From assembly GCF_002159335.1 (NCBI RefSeq), contig NZ_NFHP01000003.1:248001-312000 (forward strand): a DNA stretch of 64,000 nucleotides. Reading direction: 5' to 3'. The stretch is from Collinsella sp. An7 (GTDB taxonomy: Bacteria; Actinomycetota; Coriobacteriia; Coriobacteriales; Coriobacteriaceae). A program made the position numbers and the translations under genes. Under the pieces are notes generated by a model. That model worked only from the letters and a program-made list of their open reading frames with translations. It had not been told where the DNA came from and did not search any database. Position 1 is the first letter of the stretch; each line of letters starts with the position of its first letter. This document shows, piece by piece, positions 7,037 to 14,485 of the stretch.

Positions 7037-7723
7037 ATGAGCTTAAAGGGGCTTTTCGACTGGTTCAAAGAGCATTGGCTCGAGGCCGTGGGAGTCGTCT
7101 TCGGGTCCTGGGCCGCCATCCATGCCGGGGCAACCAAGATCGAAGCATTGTTCTCGACCGATCCGACTACCTTCATGCTCCTATTCTGCGCTGTGCTCCT
7201 TATCTCCTTCACGCTCGGATGGATCCTCAACCGCGAGGTCGGCAACGTCCAGCTGCGCAAGATAGAGCTCGAGCGCCGCCTCGACATGGAGGAAGAGGAT
7301 AGGCGCCACGAGCGCGAGCGTAGGAACGCAGAGGAGGACAGGGAAAGGGCACAGAGGAAGAAGGAGAAGGCCGCAAAGGCTAGGGAACTTAAGGAAAGGG
7401 AGGACCGCAGAAAATATCTTGAGGGCGAGGTGAGGCACCTTGATATCACCCAAAAAGCCGCGCTCTACCTCATTTTCACAGAGGGGTCGATGTCGTATGG
7501 TGCGCCAACCACAAGCAATTGGTATCCGGCGTCGATCTACGACGGGCACGCGGCCTTCATGGCTATGCGCTCTCTCGGTCTCGTCGACTACGAAACGACG
7601 CACGACGGATCCAACAGGTGGACGCTCACCGAAGAGGCCAGCCAGCTTTTCGACGAGAACCCAGACCTGTTGGAAGAGGGAAGGCTTTACCTCGAAGCTG
7701 ATGATGAGCCGTCAAACCACTAA
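7037..7723 (+). CDS. Membrane-anchored coiled-coil protein with C-terminal winged-helix-like domain
   Basis: This 228-residue protein starts at ATG behind GGAGG. One clear transmembrane segment lies at about residues 45-64 (TTFMLLFCAVLLISFTLGWI), with a weaker hydrophobic stretch at 16-30. Residues about 70-140 form a highly charged coiled coil (RRHERERRNAEEDRERAQRK). Residues about 140-220 resemble a small winged helix (QKAALYLIF...HAAFMAMRSLGLVDYE...RWTLTEEASQLF). It is cotranscribed with the repressor region and followed by a repressor-tail fragment. I do not recognise the family; a membrane sensor of superinfection is a guess. Confidence 0.7.
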   Translation: MSLKGLFDWFKEHWLEAVGVVFGSWAAIHAGATKIEALFSTDPTTFMLLFCAVLLISFTLGWILNREVGNVQLRKIELERRLDMEEEDRRHERERRNAEEDRERAQRKKEKAAKARELKEREDRRKYLEGEVRHLDITQKAALYLIFTEGSMSYGAPTTSNWYPASIYDGHAAFMAMRSLGLVDYETTHDGSNRWTLTEEASQLFDENPDLLEEGRLYLEADDEPSNH

Positions 7724-7766
7724 AGAAAGGGATAAACATGGAGTGCAGGAACCTGGCAGTCACCTC

Positions 7767-7883
7767 ATGCTCACGGCTGACAGCTTCTCTGAATACGAGG
7801 ACATCATCGTGACGCCCGACGACCCGCCCGTGCGGACGGTCGGCGCGGTCGTGTGGTACCAGGCGGGAAACGAGAAGGAGTGA
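7767..7883 (+). pseudogene. Leftover 3' end of an S24 repressor gene (copy 2), possibly expressed as a small ORF
   Basis: From ATG 7767 the frame encodes 38 residues ending PVRTVGAVVWYQAGNEKE, corresponding to the final beta strands of the S24 domain (EVITVIGRVVWY in the intact repressor). Only this end of the gene is present. Its TGA overlaps the ATG of a second truncated gene. The pair looks like the original junction between a repressor and its former downstream gene, later displaced by inserted genes. Confidence 0.6.
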
Positions 7884-7927
7884 TGGGCTTTTTCGACGCG
7901 TTCAAGGGAAACGAATTCAGGAGCTGA
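7883..7927 (+). pseudogene. Truncated N-terminus of a phage gene (MGFFDAFKGNEFRS), DUF4041-like
   Basis: A 14-codon frame starts at an ATG overlapping the preceding stop (TGATGG) and ends at TGA 7925-7927. Its peptide resembles the first residues of phage DUF4041/T5orf172-type proteins, which typically begin with a similar MGFFDxFK stretch. Everything after is missing and the lipoprotein gene follows. The family suggestion is from memory of the N-terminal pattern and is weak. Confidence 0.35.
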
Positions 7928-7955
7928 CTTGAAAAAACCTAGTGGAGGAAGACAC

Positions 7956-8576
7956 ATGAGAATCTATAACTTGATCGCCGTGGGAGCCGCGTTGGCAATC
8001 GTTCTGTCGGGTTGCTCCACCGCCCCCGTCGACAAGACCGAGCTACAGGACCTCTACGATGAAGCGGCCAGCATGAACATAGCTTATTCGTCTTCCGAGA
8101 GCATCGAGGAGCTTGAGGATGCGGCTGGAGACGCCAGCGACCTGCTCGATGACGAGGACGCCACCCAGGATGAGGTCACTGAGGCATCACAAAGACTTGA
8201 GGATGCGATTGAGCGCGCGGAGTCTGACACCAGCGTCGACGAGTTCACCGTGGTTGACGCGACCATGGGTCAAGACGATGGCTACGGATACGCCGAGATG
8301 TCCATCACCGTCAAGAACAACACGGATGATGACAAGGAGCTAACGGGGGTCGATGTCGCGGAGCTCGACGCGGACGGCAACATCATCAACTCGTACATGT
8401 CTTACAACAAGAACTACCAGCCGACCGTTCTCGAACCGGGGCAGACGATGGATATAAACCTCACCTGTGCGACCTCAGACGGTATAGCGGGCGTCAGGTG
8501 CACGAAATACGAGTACTCCTATTACGGGTCACCGATAATCGGCGAGCTGAGCGAACCATTCATCAAGATGTTCTAA
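7956..8576 (+). CDS. Prophage-encoded lipoprotein
   Basis: This 206-residue protein starts at ATG 7956 behind GGAGGAA. It has a lipoprotein signal peptide with lipobox VLSGC, cysteine at residue 20. Residues about 28-95 form acidic helices (ELQDLYDEAASM, then QDEVTEASQRLEDAIERAES). Residues about 100-205 form a beta domain resembling FxLYD-like extracellular modules (EMSITVKNNTDDDKELTGVD). It should sit on the outer face of the membrane. A lysogen-expressed surface lipoprotein can block superinfection, but that role is only inferred from position. Confidence 0.75.
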   Translation: MRIYNLIAVGAALAIVLSGCSTAPVDKTELQDLYDEAASMNIAYSSSESIEELEDAAGDASDLLDDEDATQDEVTEASQRLEDAIERAESDTSVDEFTVVDATMGQDDGYGYAEMSITVKNNTDDDKELTGVDVAELDADGNIINSYMSYNKNYQPTVLEPGQTMDINLTCATSDGIAGVRCTKYEYSYYGSPIIGELSEPFIKMF

Positions 8577-8694
8577 GGCGTCATGAAGGCCGTCAGTACG
8601 GACTCGGTCAAGGCATCTGAGTACGTGATGGAGCAACGCCATTCAATTGGCATAACTGGTCAAATGGCTTGCAGAAAGTGTAAGAAAGTTTGCG

Positions 8695-8822
8695 TATAGT
8701 ACAAAAAAAGTTGAGTATTCGCAGACTTATGGGTAAAGTAATGGCAGTGATACGGCCTTGGGTCTTCAAGTGAGTCCTTGGCCTGGAAAAGGGTCGCTGC
8801 CTTCGGGTTGGCGGCCCTTTTC
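8695..8822 (+). ncRNA. Structured RNA upstream of abiF-type gene (abiF RNA-like)
   Basis: A TATAGT -10 box (8695-8700) precedes about 115 bases with clear pairing potential. GGCAGTGA (8743-8750) pairs with TCGCTGCC (8794-8801), enclosing GGCC (8754-8757) with GGCC (8780-8783). A competing stem GGGTCGC (8791-8797) with GCGGCCC (8811-8817) is followed by TTTT, like an intrinsic terminator. Structured RNAs of this kind upstream of abiF genes are known from comparative genomics (abiF RNA motif). The -35 box is poor. Identity with the known motif was not tested. Confidence 0.55.
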
Positions 8823-8839
8823 CTTCTTTGGAGGCAAAT

Positions 8840-9769
8840 ATGCCCGATAGCAAGCCGTTCAAGACCATCGAAGAGCAAATCGCGATCCTGGAGTCTAGAG
8901 GGCTGATCATCGACAGCCGCGAAACGGCTCGACGGTTCCTCACGAGGAACAACTACTACTCCCTGGTCAACGGTTACAAGGAGTTCTTCCTCGATGCGAA
9001 CAAGACGAACAGGGACGTTGAGGTGTTTCGGGACGGCACGCGGTTCATCGACCTGATGACGCTCTATAACTTCGACGCGATCCTTAGGTTCTCGATGATG
9101 TACTGTCTCACGGTGGCAGAGAAGGCGCTGAAGACCGCGACCGTCCACGCCTTCTGCCAGAAGCACCGTGACCCGGAGGACTATCTGGACCCGGCGTCCT
9201 ACTGCTCAAAGAGAGACTACCGTGGCAAGAACTACACGGGCAACCTGATCAGACTACTCTCGATACTGCAGGGAATCCATGACGGGCGCGGGGAGCGAAG
9301 AGCGTACATCGAGCACTATCGCAAGAAGTACGGATTCGTACCCCTATGGGTGGCCGCAAATGCCCTGACCTTCGGCAACATGTCGCACTTCTACAGCCTT
9401 CAGAAGATATCAGTCCAGAACGAGACGTGCCATCTGATATGTCAGTCGATAGGCTCCGAGGTCATCAGCGCAAGGAAGCTCGGGGGCGTCTACTCCACGC
9501 TGACCGAATTCAGGAATACATGCGCGCACGGGGGAAGGCTCTTCTGCAAGAGGGCTGGACGACGGGAGGATAAGTCATTCGGCGACATGCTGCTTGATCT
9601 CTCCGTCATATCTGCGCCCTTCGAAATGGAGTTCGCCGTTAACAGCGTGAAAAGCGACCTCGGCGCGCTGGACAAGATCGACGGGCTCCGCTCCCTTGTC
9701 GAGAGAGAAATGGGGCTGGACAACCCCGACGTGAGAGAGCTTTTGGAATCGTACGGATTGTCTGAATAG
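8840..9769 (+). CDS. AbiF/AbiD-type abortive-infection protein (Abi_2, HEPN fold)
   Basis: This 309-residue protein starts at ATG 8840, five bases after GGAGG. The N-terminus (FKTIEEQIAILESRGLIID, then RNNYYSLVNGYKEFF) is characteristic of Abi_2 family proteins. The HEPN ribonuclease signature R-x4-H is present as RNTCAHG at residues 225-230, so an RNase mechanism is plausible. AbiF/AbiD proteins protect against phage infection by abortive infection. Being inside a prophage, it probably defends the lysogen against other phages. The structured RNA immediately upstream may regulate or inhibit it. A palindromic hairpin follows the stop. Confidence 0.85.
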   Translation: MPDSKPFKTIEEQIAILESRGLIIDSRETARRFLTRNNYYSLVNGYKEFFLDANKTNRDVEVFRDGTRFIDLMTLYNFDAILRFSMMYCLTVAEKALKTATVHAFCQKHRDPEDYLDPASYCSKRDYRGKNYTGNLIRLLSILQGIHDGRGERRAYIEHYRKKYGFVPLWVAANALTFGNMSHFYSLQKISVQNETCHLICQSIGSEVISARKLGGVYSTLTEFRNTCAHGGRLFCKRAGRREDKSFGDMLLDLSVISAPFEMEFAVNSVKSDLGALDKIDGLRSLVEREMGLDNPDVRELLESYGLSE

Positions 9770-9774
9770 CAAAA

Positions 9775-9815
9775 GCCCTCCCCTCTCATTGCTTAGCGGC
9801 GAACGAGGGGAGGGC
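9775..9815 (+). terminator. Hairpin after the abiF-type gene
   Basis: An 11-bp perfect stem pairs 9775-9785 (GCCCTCCCCTC) with 9805-9815. No T-run follows, so termination efficiency is uncertain. It separates the abortive-infection gene from the integrase pair. Confidence 0.4.
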
Positions 9816-9878
9816 GCAGAAGGGATGCGACCCCGTGGGGTACGCACCCATGACCACCTGAAAGGCGGTGGCTACATT

Positions 9879-10073
9879 ATGACACGGGATGAACTCCGCG
9901 ACGCGATCTCCTTCATGTGCGGTGCGCGCGACCTAGAGGAGTTCGCCGACCGCCTGTGGCAGGCGGTTGACATGGCGTCGGATGACCGGGACTCGATGCG
10001 CGAGGTCCTGACCGCCGCGCTCGACGCGTTGGGCGGCGTGCCGCAGGCCCTGACGGGAGGCGACGGCAGATGA
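9879..10073 (+). CDS. Small protein coupled to the integrase gene
   Basis: This 64-residue helical protein begins MTRDELRDAISFMCGARDLE and starts at ATG 9879. Its TGA overlaps the integrase ATG in an ATGA junction, so the two are translated together. The size, position and coupling would fit a recombination directionality factor or integrase accessory protein, but no motif supports this. A small hairpin, CCACC with GGTGG, covers the ribosome site. Confidence 0.6.
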   Translation: MTRDELRDAISFMCGARDLEEFADRLWQAVDMASDDRDSMREVLTAALDALGGVPQALTGGDGR

Positions 10074-11641
10074 CCCGCGCCGCGATCTACGCCCGCTTCT
10101 CCAGCGAGAAGCAGCGCGAGGAGTCCATCGAGGACCAGATCCGCGTGTGCCGGCAGTACGCCGAGCGCGAGGGCTACGAGATAGCCGCCGTCTACTCGGA
10201 CGAGGCGCGCAGCGGCACGAGCGCAGACAAGCGAGAGGGGTTCCAGCGAATGGTGCGCGACGCCCAGCGCACCGGATGGTCCGCGGTGATCGTCTACAAG
10301 ATGGACAGGTTCGCGCGCAACCGCTTCGACTCGGCGACGTACAAGGCCAAGCTGAGGCGCGCCGGTACCAAGGTGCTGAGCGCCACGGAGGGGATACCCG
10401 ACGGTCCCGAGGGCATCATCCTCGACAGCATGCTAGAGGGCCTCGCCGAGTACTACAGCGCCAACCTGTCTCAGAACGTCCTGCGCGGCATGGAGGGGAA
10501 TGCCCTGCGGTGCATGCACAACGGGGTCGCCCTCTTCGGCTATCGGAGGAACGACGACGGCACCTACTCGGTCAACGAGGACGAGGCACCCGCCGTGCGC
10601 AAGGCCTTCGCCATGGTCGCCGCCGGGGTGACGCGCGCCGAGGTCGCTGACAAGCTCAACGCCCGCGGGTACCGTACCATACGAGGGAAACTCTGGAAGC
10701 CCGATACGGTCGTGAGCCTCATACGGAACGAGAAGTACGTAGGCGTCTACAAGTGGGGCGACGTGAGGGTCGAGGGCGGCATGCCGGCGATAGTTGACTC
10801 CGCCACCTTCTCCCTGGCTAACGACGTGCTCGCACGGACCCCGAGGCGCCACAAGTCGGCATCTACCACCTACCTGCTGTCGGGCCTCATCTACGACGTA
10901 GACGGCAACCGCATGGAGCCGAACTGCGGCAGGTCGCACGGCGGGGAGTACCACTACTACTACCGCAGCCGCGCCTCCAAGCTCACCATACGCCGCGACG
11001 ACGTGGAGGGGCGCGTGCGCAGGGCCGTGGCATCGCTCATGAGCGACAGCGGCCTCATAGAGGAGATAGTCGGGCTCGTCATGGCCGAGCAGGAGCGCGA
11101 GATGGGCGTGGAGCTGTCCGAGATACAGGCCATGGAGTCCCGGATATCCGAGATCGGACGCGAGATGGACCGGCTCATCGACCTTGCCGCCAAGGGTGCC
11201 GCGCCCGACCTCATCTCATCGAAGATCGCGGAGCTCGGGCGCGAGGAGGAGTCGATTCGCTCCGAGCTTGACGACGTGCGCAAGGGTGCTCCCAAGATCG
11301 AGCCCGATTTCGTGCGCTTCATGCTCCACAGGGTCACGGAGTGCGAGGGACCGGACGCCGTCGTGCGCGGATGCGTGTCGCGCGTCGTGGTGGCACCCGA
11401 CCGTAGCGTATGGATAGGCTTCACGATCTCTCCAGACGGCACACCGCCCGACGGCACGAAGCTCATTCGCGTAAACGAGGATTTAGGACACCAGAGACTG
11501 ATAAGCCCGAACCGCATCGTCGGTCCGGGCTTTTTTCTATTACGTTCTGTCCCACCCCAGCCTTTTCGTTCGATTCCTTCTGCTGGGGCTGTACACATCC
11601 TTCTAGTAGAAAGAATCAGTCAAAATCTCCCCTCTTGTTGA
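10070..11641 (+). CDS. Large serine recombinase (prophage integrase)
   Basis: The N-terminal resolvase domain carries YARFSSEKQ with catalytic Ser at about residue 11, plus the conserved arginine and helix motifs VYKMDRFARNRFD. A recombinase domain (FGYRR...ADKLNARGYRTIRG...NEKYVGVYKWG) and a long coiled coil (about residues 350-410) follow. The usual zinc-ribbon CxxC pairs are degenerate (MEPNCGRSHGGEYHYYY). It integrates and excises the prophage by site-specific recombination. An intrinsic terminator lies inside the frame at 11503-11536. The last approximately 40 residues are read from flanking repeat DNA and are probably not part of the original protein. Confidence 0.9.
   Translation: MTRAAIYARFSSEKQREESIEDQIRVCRQYAEREGYEIAAVYSDEARSGTSADKREGFQRMVRDAQRTGWSAVIVYKMDRFARNRFDSATYKAKLRRAGTKVLSATEGIPDGPEGIILDSMLEGLAEYYSANLSQNVLRGMEGNALRCMHNGVALFGYRRNDDGTYSVNEDEAPAVRKAFAMVAAGVTRAEVADKLNARGYRTIRGKLWKPDTVVSLIRNEKYVGVYKWGDVRVEGGMPAIVDSATFSLANDVLARTPRRHKSASTTYLLSGLIYDVDGNRMEPNCGRSHGGEYHYYYRSRASKLTIRRDDVEGRVRRAVASLMSDSGLIEEIVGLVMAEQEREMGVELSEIQAMESRISEIGREMDRLIDLAAKGAAPDLISSKIAELGREEESIRSELDDVRKGAPKIEPDFVRFMLHRVTECEGPDAVVRGCVSRVVVAPDRSVWIGFTISPDGTPPDGTKLIRVNEDLGHQRLISPNRIVGPGFFLLRSVPPQPFRSIPSAGAVHILLVERISQNLPSC
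11503..11536 (+). terminator. Intrinsic terminator inside the 3' end of the integrase reading frame
   Basis: AAGCCCG (11503-11509) pairs with CGGGCTT (11526-11532) around an inner ACCG/CGGT stem, followed by a run of T. This is a textbook terminator, yet the integrase frame stays open for another 35 codons. It suggests the ancestral gene ended before this point and that the phage-host junction lies close by. Confidence 0.75.
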
Positions 11642-11769
11642 CCGATTCTTTCTACTAGATATCTTCAGACGACGTTCAGAGCCGCTTATGTCGGATTCCT
11701 TCTATTAGAAAGATTCAGACGAATTTCACCCTCATTTTGACTGATTCCTTCTACTAGATGAAATTAGAC
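11591..11769. repeat. 31-bp palindromic repeat cluster, left of AbiEi-type gene
   Basis: Four 31-bp units begin at 11591, 11640, 11690 and 11739, a 49-50-bp period with 18-19-bp spacers. The half-unit consensus is TCTAGTAGAAGGAATCRGTC, and a unit is two such halves head to head sharing the central TTCTAGTAGAA. Unit 3 is nearly a full palindrome; the others have one good and one decayed half. Adjacent units can also pair with each other. A further half-unit lies near 11568-11583. Confidence 0.85.
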
Positions 11770-11897
11770 GCCATCCCCATCGATTGTGGTGATTATTCCA
11801 AGCCCATCGGGGCACAAAGGCTCCAACGACCAAGCTGGGCAGCGCCCCGCCATGGCCTCCCATACGCCCTCGGGGCGCACCCTGTTCTAAGGAGACC

Positions 11898-12863
11898 ATG
11901 ATGGCGCTGGGCAGAGAACTGATGCAACATTTCGACCAAACCGAACAAGACTGCACCTGCCTTCACCCCACCGATAGCGCTCTGCAGCGACAGCTTGCGC
12001 GCCTTGCCATCAAAGGCGAGGTCACGCGTGTTGTTGACGGGCTCTACGCCCGCACCGTCTACTGGAGCTCTCTCCGACCAGACGAGCAGGCGTTCCATCT
12101 GATGCGAGCCCTTCAAGTCGTTCATCCCTCTTGGGTCTTCTGTCATGAATCAGCTGCTCTGGTCTATGGTTTGCCCGTCTCTTATCACCGCATGCTACCC
12201 GTCAAGGTATCTTGCGGACGGAGGGACTCCAGCGGGACGCGGCGCGGAGCTTACCATCATGCCGTTCCGATAGACGACGCAGAGGTGGTCCAAGGCCTAC
12301 GGGTAACCCCGCTTCCTCGAACGCTTTGCGATTGCATCGCCTCGGCTTCGTTTGCAGATGCGCTCGCCTATGCCGACGGCGCGATACGGGTGACCTCCCT
12401 GTCTGTCGAGAGGCTCGGAGACGCCGTCCGCGCGCTCAACCCGCGCCCACACCATGCGGAACGCGTCCTCGATGTCCTCACGCACGCCGACGGGCGGAGC
12501 GAAAGCTGGGCAGAGTCGGCCATGCGAGCCCTTGTTATCGAGCGGGGATTCGCCCTGCCCGATCTTCAAGTCGAGTTTCCACGGCCCCTCGATCCGAACC
12601 GTACGTTTCGGGCGGACATGGTCTTCACGAGACGCAACGGGACACGGGTCATTACCGAGATTGACGGCATCGAGAAATACGTCAACGAAAGGATGCTCGG
12701 AGGAAGAAGCACCGCGAGGACGCTCGCAGACGAGCAGCATCGCGAGGCGCAACTCACCCTCCTCGGCATGCCGATTATGCGCGTATCCGCAGAAGAGCTC
12801 AGACAGCCGGAGCGAGTGGTTCGCAAGCTCATCGCCTACGACATCCCCCGCCGCGCCGCCTAA
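11898..12863 (+). CDS. Solitary AbiEi-type winged-helix protein fused to PD-(D/E)XK (DUF559/Vsr-like) domain
   Basis: This 321-residue protein starts at ATG behind AAGGAG. Residues about 25-145 match the AbiEi antitoxin architecture: a winged helix (QRQLARLAIKGEVTRVVDGLY), then HPSWVFCHESAALVYGLPV and PLPRTLCDCI. Residues about 205-320 form a DUF559/Vsr-like nuclease fold with D240 in FRADMVF, E254-x-D256 in VITEIDG and K260. No AbiEii nucleotidyltransferase toxin is adjacent, so it is not a classical type IV toxin-antitoxin pair. Two clusters of palindromic repeats flank it and may be its binding sites. Nuclease activity is inferred from conserved residues only. Confidence 0.78.
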   Translation: MMALGRELMQHFDQTEQDCTCLHPTDSALQRQLARLAIKGEVTRVVDGLYARTVYWSSLRPDEQAFHLMRALQVVHPSWVFCHESAALVYGLPVSYHRMLPVKVSCGRRDSSGTRRGAYHHAVPIDDAEVVQGLRVTPLPRTLCDCIASASFADALAYADGAIRVTSLSVERLGDAVRALNPRPHHAERVLDVLTHADGRSESWAESAMRALVIERGFALPDLQVEFPRPLDPNRTFRADMVFTRRNGTRVITEIDGIEKYVNERMLGGRSTARTLADEQHREAQLTLLGMPIMRVSAEELRQPERVVRKLIAYDIPRRAA

Positions 12864-12915
12864 GTGGGATGTTGAGCACCTAAGCTCCGTATTGGCGCTC
12901 GAGCCAGCTCGTACT

Positions 12916-13183
12916 GTCGGATTTTCTCTCTTAGAAGGAATCAGTCGAATAATGGCTACTACCTGACTGATTCTTTCTAGTAGAAGGAATGCGACAGACT
13001 GAAGTCCGCAAAGTAGAAGAAATCGGACACAGGGGACGTCGACGTCTTATCTGAATCTTTCTACTGCCCTGTCGGATTAATTCTAGTAGAAGGAATTGAT
13101 CAAATAGCAGCCGTAATTTGACTGATTCCTTCTAGTAGAAGGGTGTGGACAGGACGACTTTCTCAAAGCAGAAGGAATCGGAC
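12916..13183. repeat. 31-bp palindromic repeat cluster, right of AbiEi-type gene
   Basis: Units begin at 12916, 12965 and 12998, and again at 13071, 13120 and 13153. Each trio has the same 49 and 33-bp spacing, and the trios are offset by exactly 155 bp. A minus-oriented half-unit lies near 13049-13065 between them. The half-unit consensus is the same as in the left cluster. With the left cluster these sequences account for most of the non-coding DNA around the AbiEi-type gene. No gene was found from 12864 to 13384. Confidence 0.85.
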
Positions 13184-13320
13184 GTGGGGCACGCCTCTTT
13201 CTGACGACGTGCACACGGCGGGCACCCCACCGACGCGCCGAAGCCTCCGGTCGTCCACGGCGGCCGAGACGTATACGGCACAGCCAACTGCAACGGGCTC
13301 GTTACATGGTTGGTCATTCT

Positions 13321-13348
13321 TTGCAGGGTCCGCGCGCGGCGGTATGAT
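13321..13348 (+). promoter_or_regulatory. Promoter of the aromatic amino acid operon
   Basis: TTGCAG (13321-13326) and TATGAT (13343-13348) are separated by 16 bp, about 36 bases upstream of the aroF ATG. The leader is short, with no room for a T-box or peptide attenuator, so control by aromatic amino acids is more likely at enzyme level or by a repressor. Confidence 0.6.
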
Positions 13349-13384
13349 GTGACAATTGCACCAGACGAACCCCAAGGAGACCGC

Positions 13385-14422
13385 ATGATTGCGATACTCA
13401 AGAAGAACGCCGACGAGAACGCCGTTGCCCACCTTGTCTCGTGGATCGAGAAGAAGGGCCTCACGGCGCACGTCAGCCACGGCGAGAACGAGACGATCAT
13501 CGGCCTTGTGGGCGATACGACCAAGATCGACCCCTTCCTGCTCGAATCGATGGACATCGTCCAGCGCGTGCAGCGCGTCTCGGAACCCTTTAAGAAAGCC
13601 AACCGCAAGTTCCACCCGGCCGACACGGTAGTGGACTGCGGCGGCGTTTCCATCGGCGGCGGCAACTTTCAGGTGATCGCCGGACCCTGCTCGGTTGAGG
13701 GCGAGAACCTCATCCGCATCGCCCGGAGCGTCAAGGCGGCGGGTGCCACGATGCTCCGCGGCGGCGCCTACAAGCCCCGCACCTCGCCCTACGCCTACCA
13801 GGGCATGGGCGAGCGCGGGCTCGACCTCCTCTGCGAGGCGCGGGCCGAGACGGGCCTTCCCATCGTGACCGAGATCATGGACCCGCGCGACGTTGAGGCG
13901 TTCCTCAACCGCAAGATCGACGTGATGCAGATCGGCGCGCGCAATGCGCAGAACTTCCCCCTGCTCAAAGAGGTCGGCCGCACCCGCACGCCGGTGCTTC
14001 TCAAGCGCGGACTCGCCGGCACCATCGACGAGCTCCTCATGGCCGCCGAGTACATCATGAGCGAGGGGAACGACAACGTGATCCTCTGCGAGCGCGGTAT
14101 CCGCACCTTTGAGACCCGCACGCGCAACACCTTTGACCTCAACGCCGTACCCGTCCTCCACGACCTCTCGCACCTGCCCGTCGTGGCCGACCCGAGCCAC
14201 GCCACGGGCTACACCCGCTACGTTGCCCCCATGGCGCTCGCGGCGGTTGCCGCCGGTGCCGACGGCCTCGAAATCGAGGTCCACGACGCGCCCGAGAAAG
14301 CCTGGTCAGATGGAGCCCAAGCGCTCACCCCTGAGCAATTTAGCGAGCTCATGGAGCGCATTCGCGTCATCCGCGCCGCAATTGCACCCGCGGGCGATGT
14401 AACGGGGAGCACGGAGGCATAA
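13385..14422 (+). CDS. aroF: 3-deoxy-7-phosphoheptulonate (DAHP) synthase, type I-beta
   Basis: It condenses phosphoenolpyruvate and erythrose 4-phosphate, the first step of the shikimate pathway. The 345-residue protein starts at ATG 13385 behind AAGGAG. Residues 1-70 are a ferredoxin-like regulatory domain (MIAILKKNADENAVAHLVSW) as in the Thermotoga-type enzymes, which confers feedback control. The catalytic barrel carries GPCSVEGEN (about 100-108), RGGAYKPRTSPYAYQG, QIGARNAQNF, LLKRG and VADPSHATGY. It is the first gene of the operon. Confidence 0.95.
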   Translation: MIAILKKNADENAVAHLVSWIEKKGLTAHVSHGENETIIGLVGDTTKIDPFLLESMDIVQRVQRVSEPFKKANRKFHPADTVVDCGGVSIGGGNFQVIAGPCSVEGENLIRIARSVKAAGATMLRGGAYKPRTSPYAYQGMGERGLDLLCEARAETGLPIVTEIMDPRDVEAFLNRKIDVMQIGARNAQNFPLLKEVGRTRTPVLLKRGLAGTIDELLMAAEYIMSEGNDNVILCERGIRTFETRTRNTFDLNAVPVLHDLSHLPVVADPSHATGYTRYVAPMALAAVAAGADGLEIEVHDAPEKAWSDGAQALTPEQFSELMERIRVIRAAIAPAGDVTGSTEA

Positions 14423-14485
14423 CACAAGCAGCGCAAGCGCGGCCGAGCTCAGCCGGTCGCATGACGCAGAGAGCAGGGAGGCTAC

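Noticed and set aside
11591-11769. Four palindromic repeats at a 49-50-bp period considered as a small CRISPR array
   Set aside because: The repeats are palindromes with decayed halves, spacers are only 18-19 bp and partly alike, the same repeats recur in a different spacing on the other side of a gene, and no cas genes are present.
11898-12863. Classical type IV AbiE toxin-antitoxin pair
   Set aside because: Only the AbiEi-like half is present and it carries a nuclease-like domain; no AbiEii nucleotidyltransferase gene lies on either side.
13184-13384. T-box or peptide attenuator in front of the aro operon
   Set aside because: The promoter lies about 36 bases before the start codon, leaving no room for a leader structure, and no T-box sequence or aromatic-rich leader peptide was seen.
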